A DNA stretch of 64,000 nt from Catellatospora paridis (lineage in GTDB: Bacteria > Actinomycetota > Actinomycetes > Mycobacteriales > Micromonosporaceae), in assembly GCF_009720365.1 (NCBI RefSeq), contig NZ_ML769323.1, positions 31,541 through 95,540 on the forward strand. The letters are read 5' to 3'. The first letter of the stretch is position 1, and each line of letters begins with the position of its first letter. The notes beneath the pieces were generated by a model. The model made no database searches. It was not told the origin of the DNA and saw nothing but the letters and a program-made list of their open reading frames with translations. Made by a program: the position numbers and the translations under genes. This document shows, piece after piece, positions 16,160 through 25,116 of this stretch.

Positions 16160-16363
16160 TCAGGAGGGGTCGCCCTGCCAGCGGGCGTCCTCGTCCTCCC
16201 ACTCCTCGTTGCGCTCCTTGACCTTGGCCAGCGCCTGCTCGGCGTCGGCGGGGGAGGGGTACGGGCCGAGGAGGTACTTCGACGGGCATCTGTCGTCGCC
16301 GTGCTCGACCCTGTTGTGCCTGATGCACCAGAAGTACTGCGGCGGATCTCCGACGTTCGTCAT
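16160..16363 (-). CDS. Small conserved hypothetical protein
   Basis: A 67-residue acidic protein (FWCIRHNRVEHGDDRCPSKY, then LGPYPSPADAEQALAKVKER). One Cys/His pair near the N-terminus and a second Cys could bind metal, and the C-terminal half is predicted helical. I recall similar proteins in related actinobacteria with no known function. The start is the ATG giving MTNVGDPP, with no competing upstream codon. The stop lies 8 nt from the convergent maoC stop. Confidence 0.7.
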   Translation of the reverse strand: MTNVGDPPQYFWCIRHNRVEHGDDRCPSKYLLGPYPSPADAEQALAKVKERNEEWEDEDARWQGDPS

Positions 16364-16433
16364 GCCATCACTGTGCCCGTTCACCGGCCCGCTACGCCAC
16401 CGATCCGCGACAAGCCGTCGGGGGTATACGACA

Positions 16434-16462
16434 GGGGCGCCCCCCGTGGGAGAGCGCCCCTG
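16434..16462 (-). terminator. Hairpin after the secreted peptidase-like gene
   Basis: AGGGGCGC (16434-16441) pairs with GCGCCCCT (16455-16462). It sits about 20 nt past the stop at 16483 on the minus strand, without a T-tract. Confidence 0.6.
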
Positions 16463-16482
16463 CGGTGCTGTCGTGCCCTGGG

Positions 16483-17529
16483 TCAGAGGATGGACACGTG
16501 CACGTGGTTGGTGTGGTCGCCGGCCGGGTTGTCGCCGCAGCTGGAGCCCGCGGAACTGTAGTTCTTCCACCCGCCGTTGATCCAGATCTTGCAGTACCAG
16601 ATCACGTACATGACGCCTAGGCGGCTGGCGTTCTTGATGAAGAACGAGGCCAGGTTGTTGCCGTAGGTGCGGTCGCCGCCGCTGGCGGAGGAGTTGGTGA
16701 ACCCGCCGGTGGCCGAGGCGAAGTCGCAGGCTCGACCCTTGGGGTGCTCGCCGCCGCCGCTGGAGCGGTGACACGAGACGTAGCGCGCGAAGCCGTTGGC
16801 CTTGGCCTGGTTCATCGCCCACAGGGTGCGCGGGGTGATGCAGCCGCTGGTGGTCGGGTCCTTGATCGAGCAGCCCTCGCTGGGCCAGGACCCGTTGGCG
16901 TTGCGCGGGGCGGGCTTGGCCAGCGGGGAGTTCGGGTTGATGTAGCCGCTCGAACTGCGCCCGTCGACGGCGCGCAGGGCCTGGTCGGCCGCCTTCTTGC
17001 GCTTCTCGATCTCTTTGAGCGCGTCCTGCTGCAGCTTCAGCTGGATGTCGATCGCGGCCTTCTTCGCGGTGACCTCCTGCTTTCGGGTCCGGAAGTCGTT
17101 CATCCGGGCCTCGTCGCGCTGGGTCATCCGGTCCATGGCGCTGGCCTTGGACAGCAGCGAGCCCGGGTTGGTGCCGTTGATCATCAGGCTGACCACGCCG
17201 AGCTTGCCGGTCTTGTAGGCCTCCGCCGCGTACTGGCCGACGAACACGCGCAGCCGCTCCAGCTCCGACTCGGCTTTGATCAGCTCGGCGGCAAGCGCCT
17301 TCTGCGAGGCCTTGGCGGTTTCCAGCGCCGCCTCCGCCTCCAGGTAGCCCTTGGCCGCCACCTCAAGGTTCTCGCGCAACTGTGCGAGCGTCTTGGAGCT
17401 GCCCTCGTTGGGCTCCGCGAACGCGGGCGCCGCCGGTGCCAGCCCGCTCACGACCAGGAACACGGCAGCGAGCAGCAGCGCGAGGTGGGCGGCGCGTCGT
17501 CGTCGGGTCCGGGGGACGGTGGGGGTCAC
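16483..17529 (-). CDS. Secreted coiled-coil protein with C-terminal M15/ARB-type domain
   Basis: A 348-residue protein with a Sec signal peptide (to about residue 38, LAPAAPAFA). A coiled-coil region follows (about 45-190; LEAEAALETAKASQKALAAE and KLQQDALKEIEKRKKAA), like NlpC/RipA-type cell-wall proteins. The C-terminal domain has SEGCSIKDPTTSGCITPRT, CHRSSGGGEHPKGRACDFA and DHTNHVHVSIL. The His/Asp pattern (HPKGRACDF...NHVHVS) resembles zinc D-Ala-D-Ala peptidase-like folds. A cell-wall role is inferred. GTG 17529 follows AAGGAAG with 7-nt spacing. Confidence 0.82.
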   Translation of the reverse strand: MTPTVPRTRRRRAAHLALLLAAVFLVVSGLAPAAPAFAEPNEGSSKTLAQLRENLEVAAKGYLEAEAALETAKASQKALAAELIKAESELERLRVFVGQYAAEAYKTGKLGVVSLMINGTNPGSLLSKASAMDRMTQRDEARMNDFRTRKQEVTAKKAAIDIQLKLQQDALKEIEKRKKAADQALRAVDGRSSSGYINPNSPLAKPAPRNANGSWPSEGCSIKDPTTSGCITPRTLWAMNQAKANGFARYVSCHRSSGGGEHPKGRACDFASATGGFTNSSASGGDRTYGNNLASFFIKNASRLGVMYVIWYCKIWINGGWKNYSSAGSSCGDNPAGDHTNHVHVSIL

Positions 17530-17820
17530 GGAGGTGCTTCCTTCCGTCGTTCGCCGCGCGGACGGATCGGCGCGTCGGCGGCGCTGCTGGGGGAGCAGCG
17601 GGCCGGGCGGCCGTGCCGTCGTCGGGGATGCGCGACGGTGGCTTCGGCAGATCTTTATGTGAGACAGCCTCGGTGCCGTAGGGGCAGGCGGTCAGAGTAC
17701 CCGGTATCCACGGGAGCGCTCAAAACGATCGACGAACGTGCACCGCTTTGCCCGAATCGTTGGTTTTCGCGTTGCCCCGTCAGGGAACCGGACCCGTAAT
17801 AGTGTTATCCGGAGGGGATT
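17530..17820. other. Divergent intergenic region
   Basis: This 291-bp region separates the secreted coiled-coil gene (-) from the GGDEF-EAL gene (+). I see no ORF. A possible + strand promoter (TTGCCC at 17772, TAATAG at 17797, spacer 19) lies just before the GGAGGGGATT ribosome site. I looked for a c-di-AMP riboswitch upstream of the peptidase-like gene and did not find one. Confidence 0.4.
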
Positions 17821-20800
17821 GTGTCGTCTCGCGCCGTTTCAGTGCTCTTCACGGCCTGGATGGTGCTGCTTGGCGTGCTCTATTACGTCATCAGGCCGTG
17901 GCAGGTGGGATTGTGGGCCGCGCTCGGGCTGAGCGGCGCGGCCGCGATCGTCTACGGCGTGCGCCGCAACCGGCCGCGCCGGCCCCGTCCCTGGTACCTG
18001 CTGGCCGGGGCGCTCCTGCTGTTCGTGCTCGGGGACCTCTGCTCCGCCGTGCTCAACAGCGACTACCTGGCGCCCTACGACGTCCCGTTCCTGGTCGACA
18101 TGGTCTACCTGGCCATGTTCGTCGTCATGAGCATGGGCCTGATGGGTCTGGCCCGCTCCGGCTGGGTGATGCGTGACCGGGCCGGCGTACTCGACGCGGT
18201 CACGCTGATCCTGGGCCTGGGCCTGCTGGCCTGGATGTTCATCATCGAGCCGCGCTTCCGTACGCCCGGATTGACGGCGCTGGACCAGATCGCCGCGGTC
18301 GCCTATCCCCTGGCCGACCTGCTGCTGCTGGCGATGGTGGTGCGGATCGTGCTGGTCGCGCGCTGGAGCGCACCGGTGGCGCTGCTGGCCGTGGGCGGCG
18401 TCGGCATGTTCGTCAGCGACAACCTGCACCTGTTCGCACGGATGGACGGGTTCTGGCACATCGGCGGGTCGCTCGACATCGGCTGGATGCTGCTCTACTG
18501 GGGCTGGGGGCTGGCCGCGCTGCTGCCCTCGATGGTCTGGCTGACCGAGCCGCGACCCGCCCCGTCCGCGGAGCTCAGCGGCAGCCGGGTGGTGGTGCTG
18601 GGGCTGTCGTCGTTCATCCCGCCGATGGTGCTGCTCTTCCAGGCGCTGCGCGGGCCGGTGCGCAACGCCGAGGGCATCGCGCTGCTGTGCATCGCCATGT
18701 TCGTGCTGGTGCTGATCCGGCTGCTGGACGCCATGCGCATCCACCGGCAGGCGCTGGCCCGCGAGCGCATGCTGCGCGAGGCGGGCGTCGGCCTGGTCGC
18801 CGCCACCGACATAGCCCAGGTCAGCGACGTCGTACGCGACACAGCGACCGGGCTTATGCCCAGCCACGCCGAGCACCGGGTGATCCTGGCGCTCGAGGAG
18901 CCGGAGCGGGCCGGGGCCGAGCGGGAGCAGTCCGGCGGGCCCCGGCCGGCGGTGCTGTGCCGCACCGGCGAACTGCCCCCGGAGCACGCCGACCAGCTGA
19001 CCGGGTTCGACACCGTGCTGAGCTGCCCGCTCGCGCCGGCGGACGGCACCTCGGGCGGGCACAGCATCGGCACGCTGCTGGTCGCGGCCGAGGAGGACGT
19101 GCTGCAGACGTTGCGCGGCGCGATGGAGGTGCTCGCCCTGCAGGCGGCCCTGGCGCTGTCCCGGATCATGCTGAACGACGAGGTCAACCGCCGCGACAGC
19201 GAGGCCTACTTCCGCGCGCTGGTGCACAACACGGCCGACGTGATCATGATCGTGGCGGGCGAGGACGAGATCCGCTACTGCAGCCCGTCCGCGGCGGCGA
19301 TGTTCGGCCGCGAGGCGCTGGAGGGCAACCACCTGCTCGACCTCGTCGTGCCGGAGGAGCGCGAGCGCAGCGCGGGCTACCTGCTGCGGGCGCGCCAGGA
19401 GCGGCGCGGCGAGACCACCGACTGGACCGTGTGGGGCTTCGGGGACCGGCGGCTGCAGGTGGAGGTCTCCAGCCGCGACCTGCGGGAGGACCCGGCGGTC
19501 GGCGGCCTGGTGATCACACTGCGCGACGTGACGCAGCGCCGCCGGCTGGAGCGGGAGCTGACCCACCGGGCCTTCCACGACTCGCTGACCGGGCTGGCCA
19601 ACCGTGCCCTGTTCATCGACCGGGTGACCCTCGCCGTGGACCGGGCCCGCCGCAACGGCACCATCGCCGGGGTGCTCTTCATCGACCTCGACGACTTCAA
19701 GGACGTCAACGACACGATGGGCCACCCGGTCGGCGACGAGCTGCTGACCTCGGTCGCCGAGCGGCTCAAGGGCGTGCTGCGCCCGCACGACACCGCCGCC
19801 CGGCTGGGCGGCGACGAGTTCGCGGCGCTGATCGAGGACTCCGCCGGCACCGGTGCGATCGAGGCGGTCGCCGAGCGGGTGGTGCGGGTGCTGTCGGCGC
19901 CCGTGCCCGTGGGCGACCAGCGGGTGCCCGCCGGGGCCAGCGTCGGGGTCGCCACCACCCGGCACGCCCACGACGGCGACGAGCTGCTGCGCCACGCCGA
20001 CCTGGCGCTGTACTCGGCCAAGGGGGAGGGCAAGGGGCAGTGGCGGCGCTACCAGCCGGCGCTGCACGAGGCCCTGGTCGAGCGGCTCCAGCTGAAGGCC
20101 GACCTGGACCGGGCCGTCGCCGAGGAGGAGTTCAGCCTGCGCTTCCAGCCGGTCGTCGGGCTGACCGGCGGCGGCACGGTGGGCTTCGAGGCGCTGGTGC
20201 GCTGGGAGCACCCCAGCCGCGGCACGCTGGCGCCCGGCGAGTTCATCGGCCTGGCCGAGGAGTCCGGCCTGATCGTCCCGATCGGCACCCAGGTGGTGCG
20301 CCAGGCGCTGGCCACGGCGGCCCAGTGGCCGACCCGGGCCGGGCTGAGCCCGTACATCAGCATCAACATCTCCGCCCGCCAGTTCCGCACCCCCGGCGTG
20401 GTCGCCGACCTGCTGCGCGAGCTGGACGAGGCGGGCCTGCCCGCGCACCGGATGATGCTCGAGATCGTCGAGACGCTGCTGCTGCACGAGGACGAGGAGG
20501 TCTGGGCCGACCTGGCCGAGCTGCGCGAGGCGGGGGTACGCGTCGCGATCGACGACTTCGGCACCGGCTACTCGTCGCTGAGCTACCTGCGGCAGATGTC
20601 GCTGGACGTGGTGAAACTGGACAAGTCCTTCGTCGGCGAGATCGCCCTCTCCGCCCAGCAGCGGGCGCTGGTGGAGGGCATCGTGCGGCTGGCCAACACG
20701 CTCGGGCTGGAGGTCATCGCGGAGGGCATCGAGACGCAGGAGCAGCGCGACATCCTCGCCGACATCGGCTGCCCCTACGGACAGGGCTACCTGTTCAGCA

Positions 20801-20868
20801 AGCCGCTGCCCGGCACGGAGACCTTCGGCTGGCTGGTCGACGACATCGACGACCCGACGGCGCACTAG
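17821..20868 (+). CDS. Membrane PAS-GGDEF-EAL cyclic-di-GMP protein
   Basis: A 1015-residue protein with about eight to nine N-terminal TM helices (1-310), a GAF-like region (about 320-460), and PAS (about 465-575: YFRALVHNTADVIMIVAG). The GGDEF domain has intact LGGDEF at 662-667 and an RPHD inhibitory site five residues upstream. The EAL domain has EAL at 790, then INISARQ, LEIVET, DDFGTGYSS, KLDKSF, IAEGIE and QGYLFSKP, so the catalytic set is complete. Both synthesis and hydrolysis of c-di-GMP are possible. GTG start 17821 follows GGAGGGG. The BtuF-like gene starts 10 nt after the stop. Confidence 0.93.
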   Translation: MSSRAVSVLFTAWMVLLGVLYYVIRPWQVGLWAALGLSGAAAIVYGVRRNRPRRPRPWYLLAGALLLFVLGDLCSAVLNSDYLAPYDVPFLVDMVYLAMFVVMSMGLMGLARSGWVMRDRAGVLDAVTLILGLGLLAWMFIIEPRFRTPGLTALDQIAAVAYPLADLLLLAMVVRIVLVARWSAPVALLAVGGVGMFVSDNLHLFARMDGFWHIGGSLDIGWMLLYWGWGLAALLPSMVWLTEPRPAPSAELSGSRVVVLGLSSFIPPMVLLFQALRGPVRNAEGIALLCIAMFVLVLIRLLDAMRIHRQALARERMLREAGVGLVAATDIAQVSDVVRDTATGLMPSHAEHRVILALEEPERAGAEREQSGGPRPAVLCRTGELPPEHADQLTGFDTVLSCPLAPADGTSGGHSIGTLLVAAEEDVLQTLRGAMEVLALQAALALSRIMLNDEVNRRDSEAYFRALVHNTADVIMIVAGEDEIRYCSPSAAAMFGREALEGNHLLDLVVPEERERSAGYLLRARQERRGETTDWTVWGFGDRRLQVEVSSRDLREDPAVGGLVITLRDVTQRRRLERELTHRAFHDSLTGLANRALFIDRVTLAVDRARRNGTIAGVLFIDLDDFKDVNDTMGHPVGDELLTSVAERLKGVLRPHDTAARLGGDEFAALIEDSAGTGAIEAVAERVVRVLSAPVPVGDQRVPAGASVGVATTRHAHDGDELLRHADLALYSAKGEGKGQWRRYQPALHEALVERLQLKADLDRAVAEEEFSLRFQPVVGLTGGGTVGFEALVRWEHPSRGTLAPGEFIGLAEESGLIVPIGTQVVRQALATAAQWPTRAGLSPYISINISARQFRTPGVVADLLRELDEAGLPAHRMMLEIVETLLLHEDEEVWADLAELREAGVRVAIDDFGTGYSSLSYLRQMSLDVVKLDKSFVGEIALSAQQRALVEGIVRLANTLGLEVIAEGIETQEQRDILADIGCPYGQGYLFSKPLPGTETFGWLVDDIDDPTAH

Positions 20869-20878
20869 GGTCGCTCGG

Positions 20879-21601
20879 ATGCGGATCGTCTCCCTGGTGC
20901 CGTCGCTGACCGAGGCCGTCGCGGCGACGCTGCCCGAGGCGCTGGTGGGCGTCACCGACTGGTGCACCCACCCGGTCGGGCTGGCCGCGACACGCGTGGG
21001 CGGCAGCAAGTATCCGGACCTCGACCGGGTGCTGGCGCTGCGGCCGGACGTCGTCCTGGTCAACGTCGAGGAGAACCGGGAGTCCGACGCCGAGGCGCTG
21101 CGGGCCGCGGGCGTCGAGCTGTACGTCACCTACCCGCGCACCGTCGACGAGGCCCTCGACGAGCTGGGCCGGATGCTGACCGCGCTGGGCGCGCCCGCCG
21201 AGCCCGCCTGGCTGGCCGCGGCCCGTACCGCGTGGGCTGACCTGCCGGCCACGACGTCTTCGCGGCGCGCGATCGTCCCCGTGTGGCGGCGGCCCTGGAT
21301 CGTGCTCGGCGGTGGCACCTTCGCCGGCGACGTGCTGCGCCGCCTGGGCGTGACCAACGTGTACGGCGACGACCCCGAGCGCTACCCCCGCCCGGCCGTC
21401 GACGAGCTGCTGGCGCGAGACGTCGACCTCGTCGTGCTCCCCGACGAGCCCTACCCCTTCGCCCGCGACGACGGCCCCGAAGCCTTCCCCGGCCGAACCT
21501 GCGCCCTCGTCTCCGGCCGCCACCTCACCTGGTACGGACCCTCCCTCGCCGAGGCCCCGACGCTGCTGTCGGCCCAACTCGCCCAGGCACACCACGCCTG
21601 A
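20879..21601 (+). CDS. BtuF/FhuD-like helical-backbone binding protein lacking a signal peptide
   Basis: A 240-residue protein of the cobalamin/Fe-siderophore binding-protein fold: RIVSLVPSLTEAVAATL, VGVTDWCTHP, VGGSKYPDLDRVLALRPDVVLVN, then ETL-like segments and VVLPDEPYPF. There is no signal peptide or lipobox, so it is predicted cytoplasmic, unlike transporter-linked BtuF. A B12- or corrinoid-related role is possible given the B12 locus 15 kb away, but that is inference. It follows the c-di-GMP gene by 10 nt, probably co-transcribed. Confidence 0.8.
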   Translation: MRIVSLVPSLTEAVAATLPEALVGVTDWCTHPVGLAATRVGGSKYPDLDRVLALRPDVVLVNVEENRESDAEALRAAGVELYVTYPRTVDEALDELGRMLTALGAPAEPAWLAAARTAWADLPATTSSRRAIVPVWRRPWIVLGGGTFAGDVLRRLGVTNVYGDDPERYPRPAVDELLARDVDLVVLPDEPYPFARDDGPEAFPGRTCALVSGRHLTWYGPSLAEAPTLLSAQLAQAHHA

Positions 21602-21605
21602 TCGC

Positions 21606-21669
21606 CTGCAGTTTCGGGGAAACTGCGCGAATGGGCCCGCACATACCGGCACTTTCCCCGAAACTGCAG
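21606..21669 (+). repeat. Palindromic repeat family C, copy 2 (intergenic)
   Basis: Perfect 17-bp inverted repeat CTGCAGTTTCGGGGAAA (21606-21622) / TTTCCCCGAAACTGCAG (21653-21669), with an internal palindrome in the left half. It lies between convergent genes 5 nt after the BtuF-like stop. It matches the element embedded in cbiG-cobJ at 1233-1294. Confidence 0.82.
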
Positions 21670-21686
21670 GCCGGCTCCGGGCGGGG

Positions 21687-23129
21687 TCAGGTCCAGGAGC
21701 GCAGCTCCTGGTCGTTCGGGGCGTGGACGAGCAGCGGGGCGGGGACGTCGAAGCGCATCACGGGGCGGGTGTCGTTCCAGCGGGTCCAGCCCGGGTCGCC
21801 GGTGGTGGCGAAGTCGACCCAGGCCCGGTGCATGGCGTCGGCGAGTTCCTGCGGCGGGTTCGGGCCGGACAGCGGTAGCCCGTCGGGCGTGCCCAGGGTG
21901 TCGAAGACGAAACCGATCTCCAGGGCGTGGCACGCGCCGAGTCGCTCCATCGGGGACGGCCAGGCGAACTCGTACAGCCAGGTGTCGCCCGGCGTCCGGG
22001 CGTCGGCCAGCAGGTTGAGCGGCCGCCGGAGCAGCCGGTCGGTGGCGATGACGCCCAGCAGCTCACCCGGTGACGCCTCCGGCCGCGCGGCCCGGTAGGT
22101 GCGCGCGGTGCGTGCCCGCACCCGGAACTTGGCCAGGGCCAGCCGCAGCGTGAACCGGTTGATCCGGTCGACCAGGCCGGTCGGTACGAACCACAGCCGG
22201 TACTCCTCGGCGTTGTAGCCCAACAGCACGGGAATGTCCGCGGCCGCGCCGTCGTGCAGCGCCACCATCGGGTCGCGGGGCAGCACGTCGCCGTCGACGG
22301 CCAGGGTGAACCCGTTGCCGTTGCCGATCGGCGGCCCGCCCCGGGTGATCGACACCTGCGCGGCCAGCAGCCGGGCCCGGTCCACCTGCGCGAACGCCGC
22401 GGCGGTCGCCGGTACCTTCAGCCGCTTCGCGATGAGCCGGGTGGAGCGGCCCGCGGCCTCGGGCGGCTGCGCGGTCGGCGCCCCGCTCTGCAGCACCGCC
22501 CGGTGGCACAGCCCTCGCGCGTACGGGCTGGTCAGCAGCGCGCCGATCGAGATGGAGCCGGCCGACTCGCCGAACAGGGTCACGTTGGCCGGGTCGCCGC
22601 CGAACGCCGCGATGTTGTCGCGCACCCAGCTCAGCGCCGCGATCTGGTCGCGCAGGCCGAGGTTGGCCGGGGCGTCGGGGAAGACGCCGAAGCCCTCGAT
22701 GCCCAGCCGGTAGTTGATCGACACGAGGACGACGCCGTCGCGGGCGAAGTTGCGCCCGTCGTACGCGGGCAGGCAGTTCGACCCGTTGCGCAGCGAGCCG
22801 CCGTGGATCCACACCATCACCGGCCGCCCGGACGCGCCCGCGGGTGCCCATACGTTCAGGTTCAGGCACTCGTCACCGGGGATCGACGGATCCGACAGCA
22901 GCCGGTCCATCGGCGGCGGGAACGGCGCCTTGGGCGCGGTGGCCCCGTAGACCAGCGCGTCGCGCACGCCCGTCCACGGCTTCACCGGCGCGGGCGCGGC
23001 GAACCGGTGCTCCCCGAACGGTGCGGCCGCGTAGGGGATGCCCAGGAACACCGCGACCCCGTTGTCGACCCGCCCCCGTATCCGTCCGTCCCGGGTCCCG
23101 ACCACGACCTCCACAGCCGTCTCCGTCAT
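21687..23129 (-). CDS. Type B carboxylesterase
   Basis: A 480-residue alpha/beta-hydrolase with FLGIPYAAAPFGEHRF, the ECLNLNVWAP signature, oxyanion HGGSL, nucleophile elbow FGESAGS (S189), an acidic residue in GYNAEEYRL, and the catalytic His in CHALEIGFVF. It hydrolyses carboxylic esters; the substrate is unknown. There is no signal peptide. ATG 23129 (MTETAVEV) is chosen because it follows a GGGAG-type site and matches family N-termini. Confidence 0.9.
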   Translation of the reverse strand: MTETAVEVVVGTRDGRIRGRVDNGVAVFLGIPYAAAPFGEHRFAAPAPVKPWTGVRDALVYGATAPKAPFPPPMDRLLSDPSIPGDECLNLNVWAPAGASGRPVMVWIHGGSLRNGSNCLPAYDGRNFARDGVVLVSINYRLGIEGFGVFPDAPANLGLRDQIAALSWVRDNIAAFGGDPANVTLFGESAGSISIGALLTSPYARGLCHRAVLQSGAPTAQPPEAAGRSTRLIAKRLKVPATAAAFAQVDRARLLAAQVSITRGGPPIGNGNGFTLAVDGDVLPRDPMVALHDGAAADIPVLLGYNAEEYRLWFVPTGLVDRINRFTLRLALAKFRVRARTARTYRAARPEASPGELLGVIATDRLLRRPLNLLADARTPGDTWLYEFAWPSPMERLGACHALEIGFVFDTLGTPDGLPLSGPNPPQELADAMHRAWVDFATTGDPGWTRWNDTRPVMRFDVPAPLLVHAPNDQELRSWT

Positions 23130-23158
23130 CCCCGCATTCTCCCGCCCCAAGAGAAAGG

Positions 23159-23200
23159 AAGGGCACCTTCTTAACGCTTTGCGCAGAAGAAGGTGCCCTT
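23159..23200 (+). repeat. Palindromic repeat family A, copy 2
   Basis: AAGGGCACCTTCTT (23159-23172) / AAGAAGGTGCCCTT (23187-23200), 14-bp perfect arms, with a TTAACGC remnant inside. It sits between two minus-strand genes, 29 nt upstream of the esterase start and 115 nt beyond the FAD gene stop. Confidence 0.8.
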
Positions 23201-23280
23201 CTTAACTCGATCTGTGCGCCTGCCTGCGGCGGGCGGTCATGCCGCGCTAGCGGCCGGGACCCCGTCCGGGCGGGTGGGAA

Positions 23281-23312
23281 GGGCCGTGGCCGGGTGTGGT
23301 CGGCCACGGCCC
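23281..23312 (-). terminator. Terminator hairpin of the FAD dehydrogenase gene
   Basis: GGGCCGTGGCC (23281-23291) pairs perfectly with GGCCACGGCCC (23302-23312) over a 10-nt loop, 2 nt past the stop at 23315. Confidence 0.7.
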
Positions 23313-23314
23313 GG

Positions 23315-24961
23315 TCACACGGCCGCGGCGGCGGCGCGGCCCGCCTGGCGGCCGGAGAAGATGCAGCCGCCGAGGAACGTGCCCTCCAGCGACCGGTAGC
23401 CGTGCACGCCACCGCCGCCGAACCCGGAGACCTCGCCGGCCGCGTACACCCCGGGCAGTGGTGTGCCGTCCGCCCGCAGCACCCGGCCCGCCAGGTCGGT
23501 CTCCAGCCCGCCCAGGCTCTTGCGGGTGAGGATGTTGAGCCGGACCGCGATCAGCGGACCCGCCTTCGGGTCCAGCAGCCGGTGCGGCGTCGCGACCCGG
23601 ATCAGCTTGTCCCCGCGGTAGTTGCGAGCCCCGCGGATCGCGGTGACCTGCAGATCCTTGGTGAACGTGTTGGTCATCTCGCGGTCGCGTGCCTCGACCT
23701 GCCGCTGCACGTCGGCGAGGTCCAACAGGCCCTCGCCGGTCAGCTTGTTCATGCCCGCGACCAGCTCGGCCAGGGTGTCCGCGACGACGAAGTCCGCCCC
23801 GTTGCGCTTGAACGCCTCCACCGGCCCCGGCGCGCCGGGCAGCGCCCGCTTGAGCACCTGCCGCACGCTCTTGCCGGTCAGGTCGGGGTTCTGCTCGGAG
23901 CCCGACAGCGCGAACTCCTTCTCGATGATCTTCTGGGTGAGCACGAACCAGGTGTACTCGTGCCCGGTGCCCATGATGTGCTCCAGCGTGCCGAGCGTGT
24001 CGAAGCCCGGGAACAGCGGCACCGGCAGCCGCTTGCCGGTCGCGTCCAGCCACAGCGAGGACGGGCCGGGCAGGATCCGGATGCCGTGCTTCGCCCAGAT
24101 CGGGGCCCAGTTCTCGATGCCCTCGGTGTAGTGCCACATCCGGTCGCGGTTGATCTGGTTGCCGCCCGCGTCCTCGGTGATGCCGAGCATGCGGCCGTCC
24201 ACGTGCGCGGGCACGCCGGACAGCAGCCGCTGCGGCGGGGTGCCCAGCCGCTGCGGCCAGTTGCGCCGGACCAGGTCGTGGTTGCCGCCGATGCCGCCGG
24301 AGGTGACGATCACCGCCTGCGCGCGGAAGGAGAAATCACCCACCTCGGTACGCGAACTCGCCTCGCCCCGCGCGGCCGCGCTCGGCTCCAGCACGGCGCC
24401 GCGTACGCCGTCGACGATGCCGGCGGTCTGCGTCAGTTCATCCACGCGGTGCCGGAATGCGAGCGTGACCAGGCCCTTGTCCACTGCGGCGCGGACCCGG
24501 CGGACGAACGGGGCCAGCACGCCCGGACCGGTGCCCCAGGTGATGTGGAAGCGCGGCACCGAGTTGCCGTGCCCGTCGGCGAGGTAGCCGCCACGCTCGG
24601 CCCAGCCGACCACGGGGAAGAAGCGCACACCCTGCGCGTGCAGCCAGGACCGCTTCTCGCCCGCGGCGAAGTCCACGTAGGCCTGCGCCCACCGGCGCGG
24701 CCACGCGTCGCACTCACGGTCGAACCCGGCGCTGCCCAGCCAGTCCTGCAGGGCCAGCTCGGGGGAGTCCTTGATGCCCATCCGGCGCTGCTCGGGCGTG
24801 TCGACCAGGAACAGGCCGCCGAACGACCAGAAGGCCTGCCCGCCGAGCGACGCCTCGGGCTCCTGGTCGAGCAGGATGACGCGCTTGCCCGCGTCGGCCA
24901 GCTCGGCGGTGGCGACGAGGCCGGCCAGCCCGGCTCCGACCACGATGACGTCTGCGTCCAC
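23315..24961 (-). CDS. FAD-binding dehydrogenase (ketosteroid dehydrogenase-like)
   Basis: A 548-residue flavoprotein with an N-terminal dinucleotide fold ADVIVVGAGLAGLVATAEL. Further landmarks are LGGQAFWSFGGLF, VIVTSGGIGGNHDLV, a central region with THLWLD-like substrate residues, and the C-terminal FAD motif VYAAGEVSGFGGGGVHGYRSLEGTFLGGC (19-residue parts). It belongs to the family annotated as FAD-binding dehydrogenase/predicted oxidoreductase, related to 3-ketosteroid-delta1-dehydrogenases; the substrate is unknown. GTG 24961 follows AGGAGAG. It is transcribed divergently from the first sigma gene. Confidence 0.86.
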   Translation of the reverse strand: MDADVIVVGAGLAGLVATAELADAGKRVILLDQEPEASLGGQAFWSFGGLFLVDTPEQRRMGIKDSPELALQDWLGSAGFDRECDAWPRRWAQAYVDFAAGEKRSWLHAQGVRFFPVVGWAERGGYLADGHGNSVPRFHITWGTGPGVLAPFVRRVRAAVDKGLVTLAFRHRVDELTQTAGIVDGVRGAVLEPSAAARGEASSRTEVGDFSFRAQAVIVTSGGIGGNHDLVRRNWPQRLGTPPQRLLSGVPAHVDGRMLGITEDAGGNQINRDRMWHYTEGIENWAPIWAKHGIRILPGPSSLWLDATGKRLPVPLFPGFDTLGTLEHIMGTGHEYTWFVLTQKIIEKEFALSGSEQNPDLTGKSVRQVLKRALPGAPGPVEAFKRNGADFVVADTLAELVAGMNKLTGEGLLDLADVQRQVEARDREMTNTFTKDLQVTAIRGARNYRGDKLIRVATPHRLLDPKAGPLIAVRLNILTRKSLGGLETDLAGRVLRADGTPLPGVYAAGEVSGFGGGGVHGYRSLEGTFLGGCIFSGRQAGRAAAAAV

Positions 24962-25073
24962 GCTGCCACTCTCCTGATGCACGGCGATGTGATCGGCAGC
25001 ATAGCGAACGCGAAACTCTTTCGCTTCGCTCGGCACCGCAGGAATCGTTTGCGGAACCACGGTGACGACCTCC

Positions 25074-25097
25074 AACCTCGAGAAGGGCCGCCGCGTA
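25074..25097 (+). promoter_or_regulatory. ECF-type promoter of sigma paralogue 1
   Basis: AACC (25074-25077), 16-nt spacer, CGTA (25094-25097), then exactly 19 nt to the ATG at 25117. The same layout occurs before all three paralogues. AAC(C) at -35 and CGT at -10 are typical for ECF sigma factors. Confidence 0.7.
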
Positions 25098-25116
25098 TTG
25101 GTGGCGGAGGTGGCAG

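Noticed and set aside
17530-17820. c-di-AMP (ydaO) riboswitch before the secreted peptidase-like gene
   Set aside because: Such genes often carry one in actinobacteria, but I could not match the conserved blocks on the minus strand.
25053-25077. GGAACC at 25053 as the -35 box of sigma paralogue 1
   Set aside because: No CGT-type -10 lies at 16-17 nt downstream of it, whereas AACC at 25074 has one and the geometry repeats in the other two paralogues.
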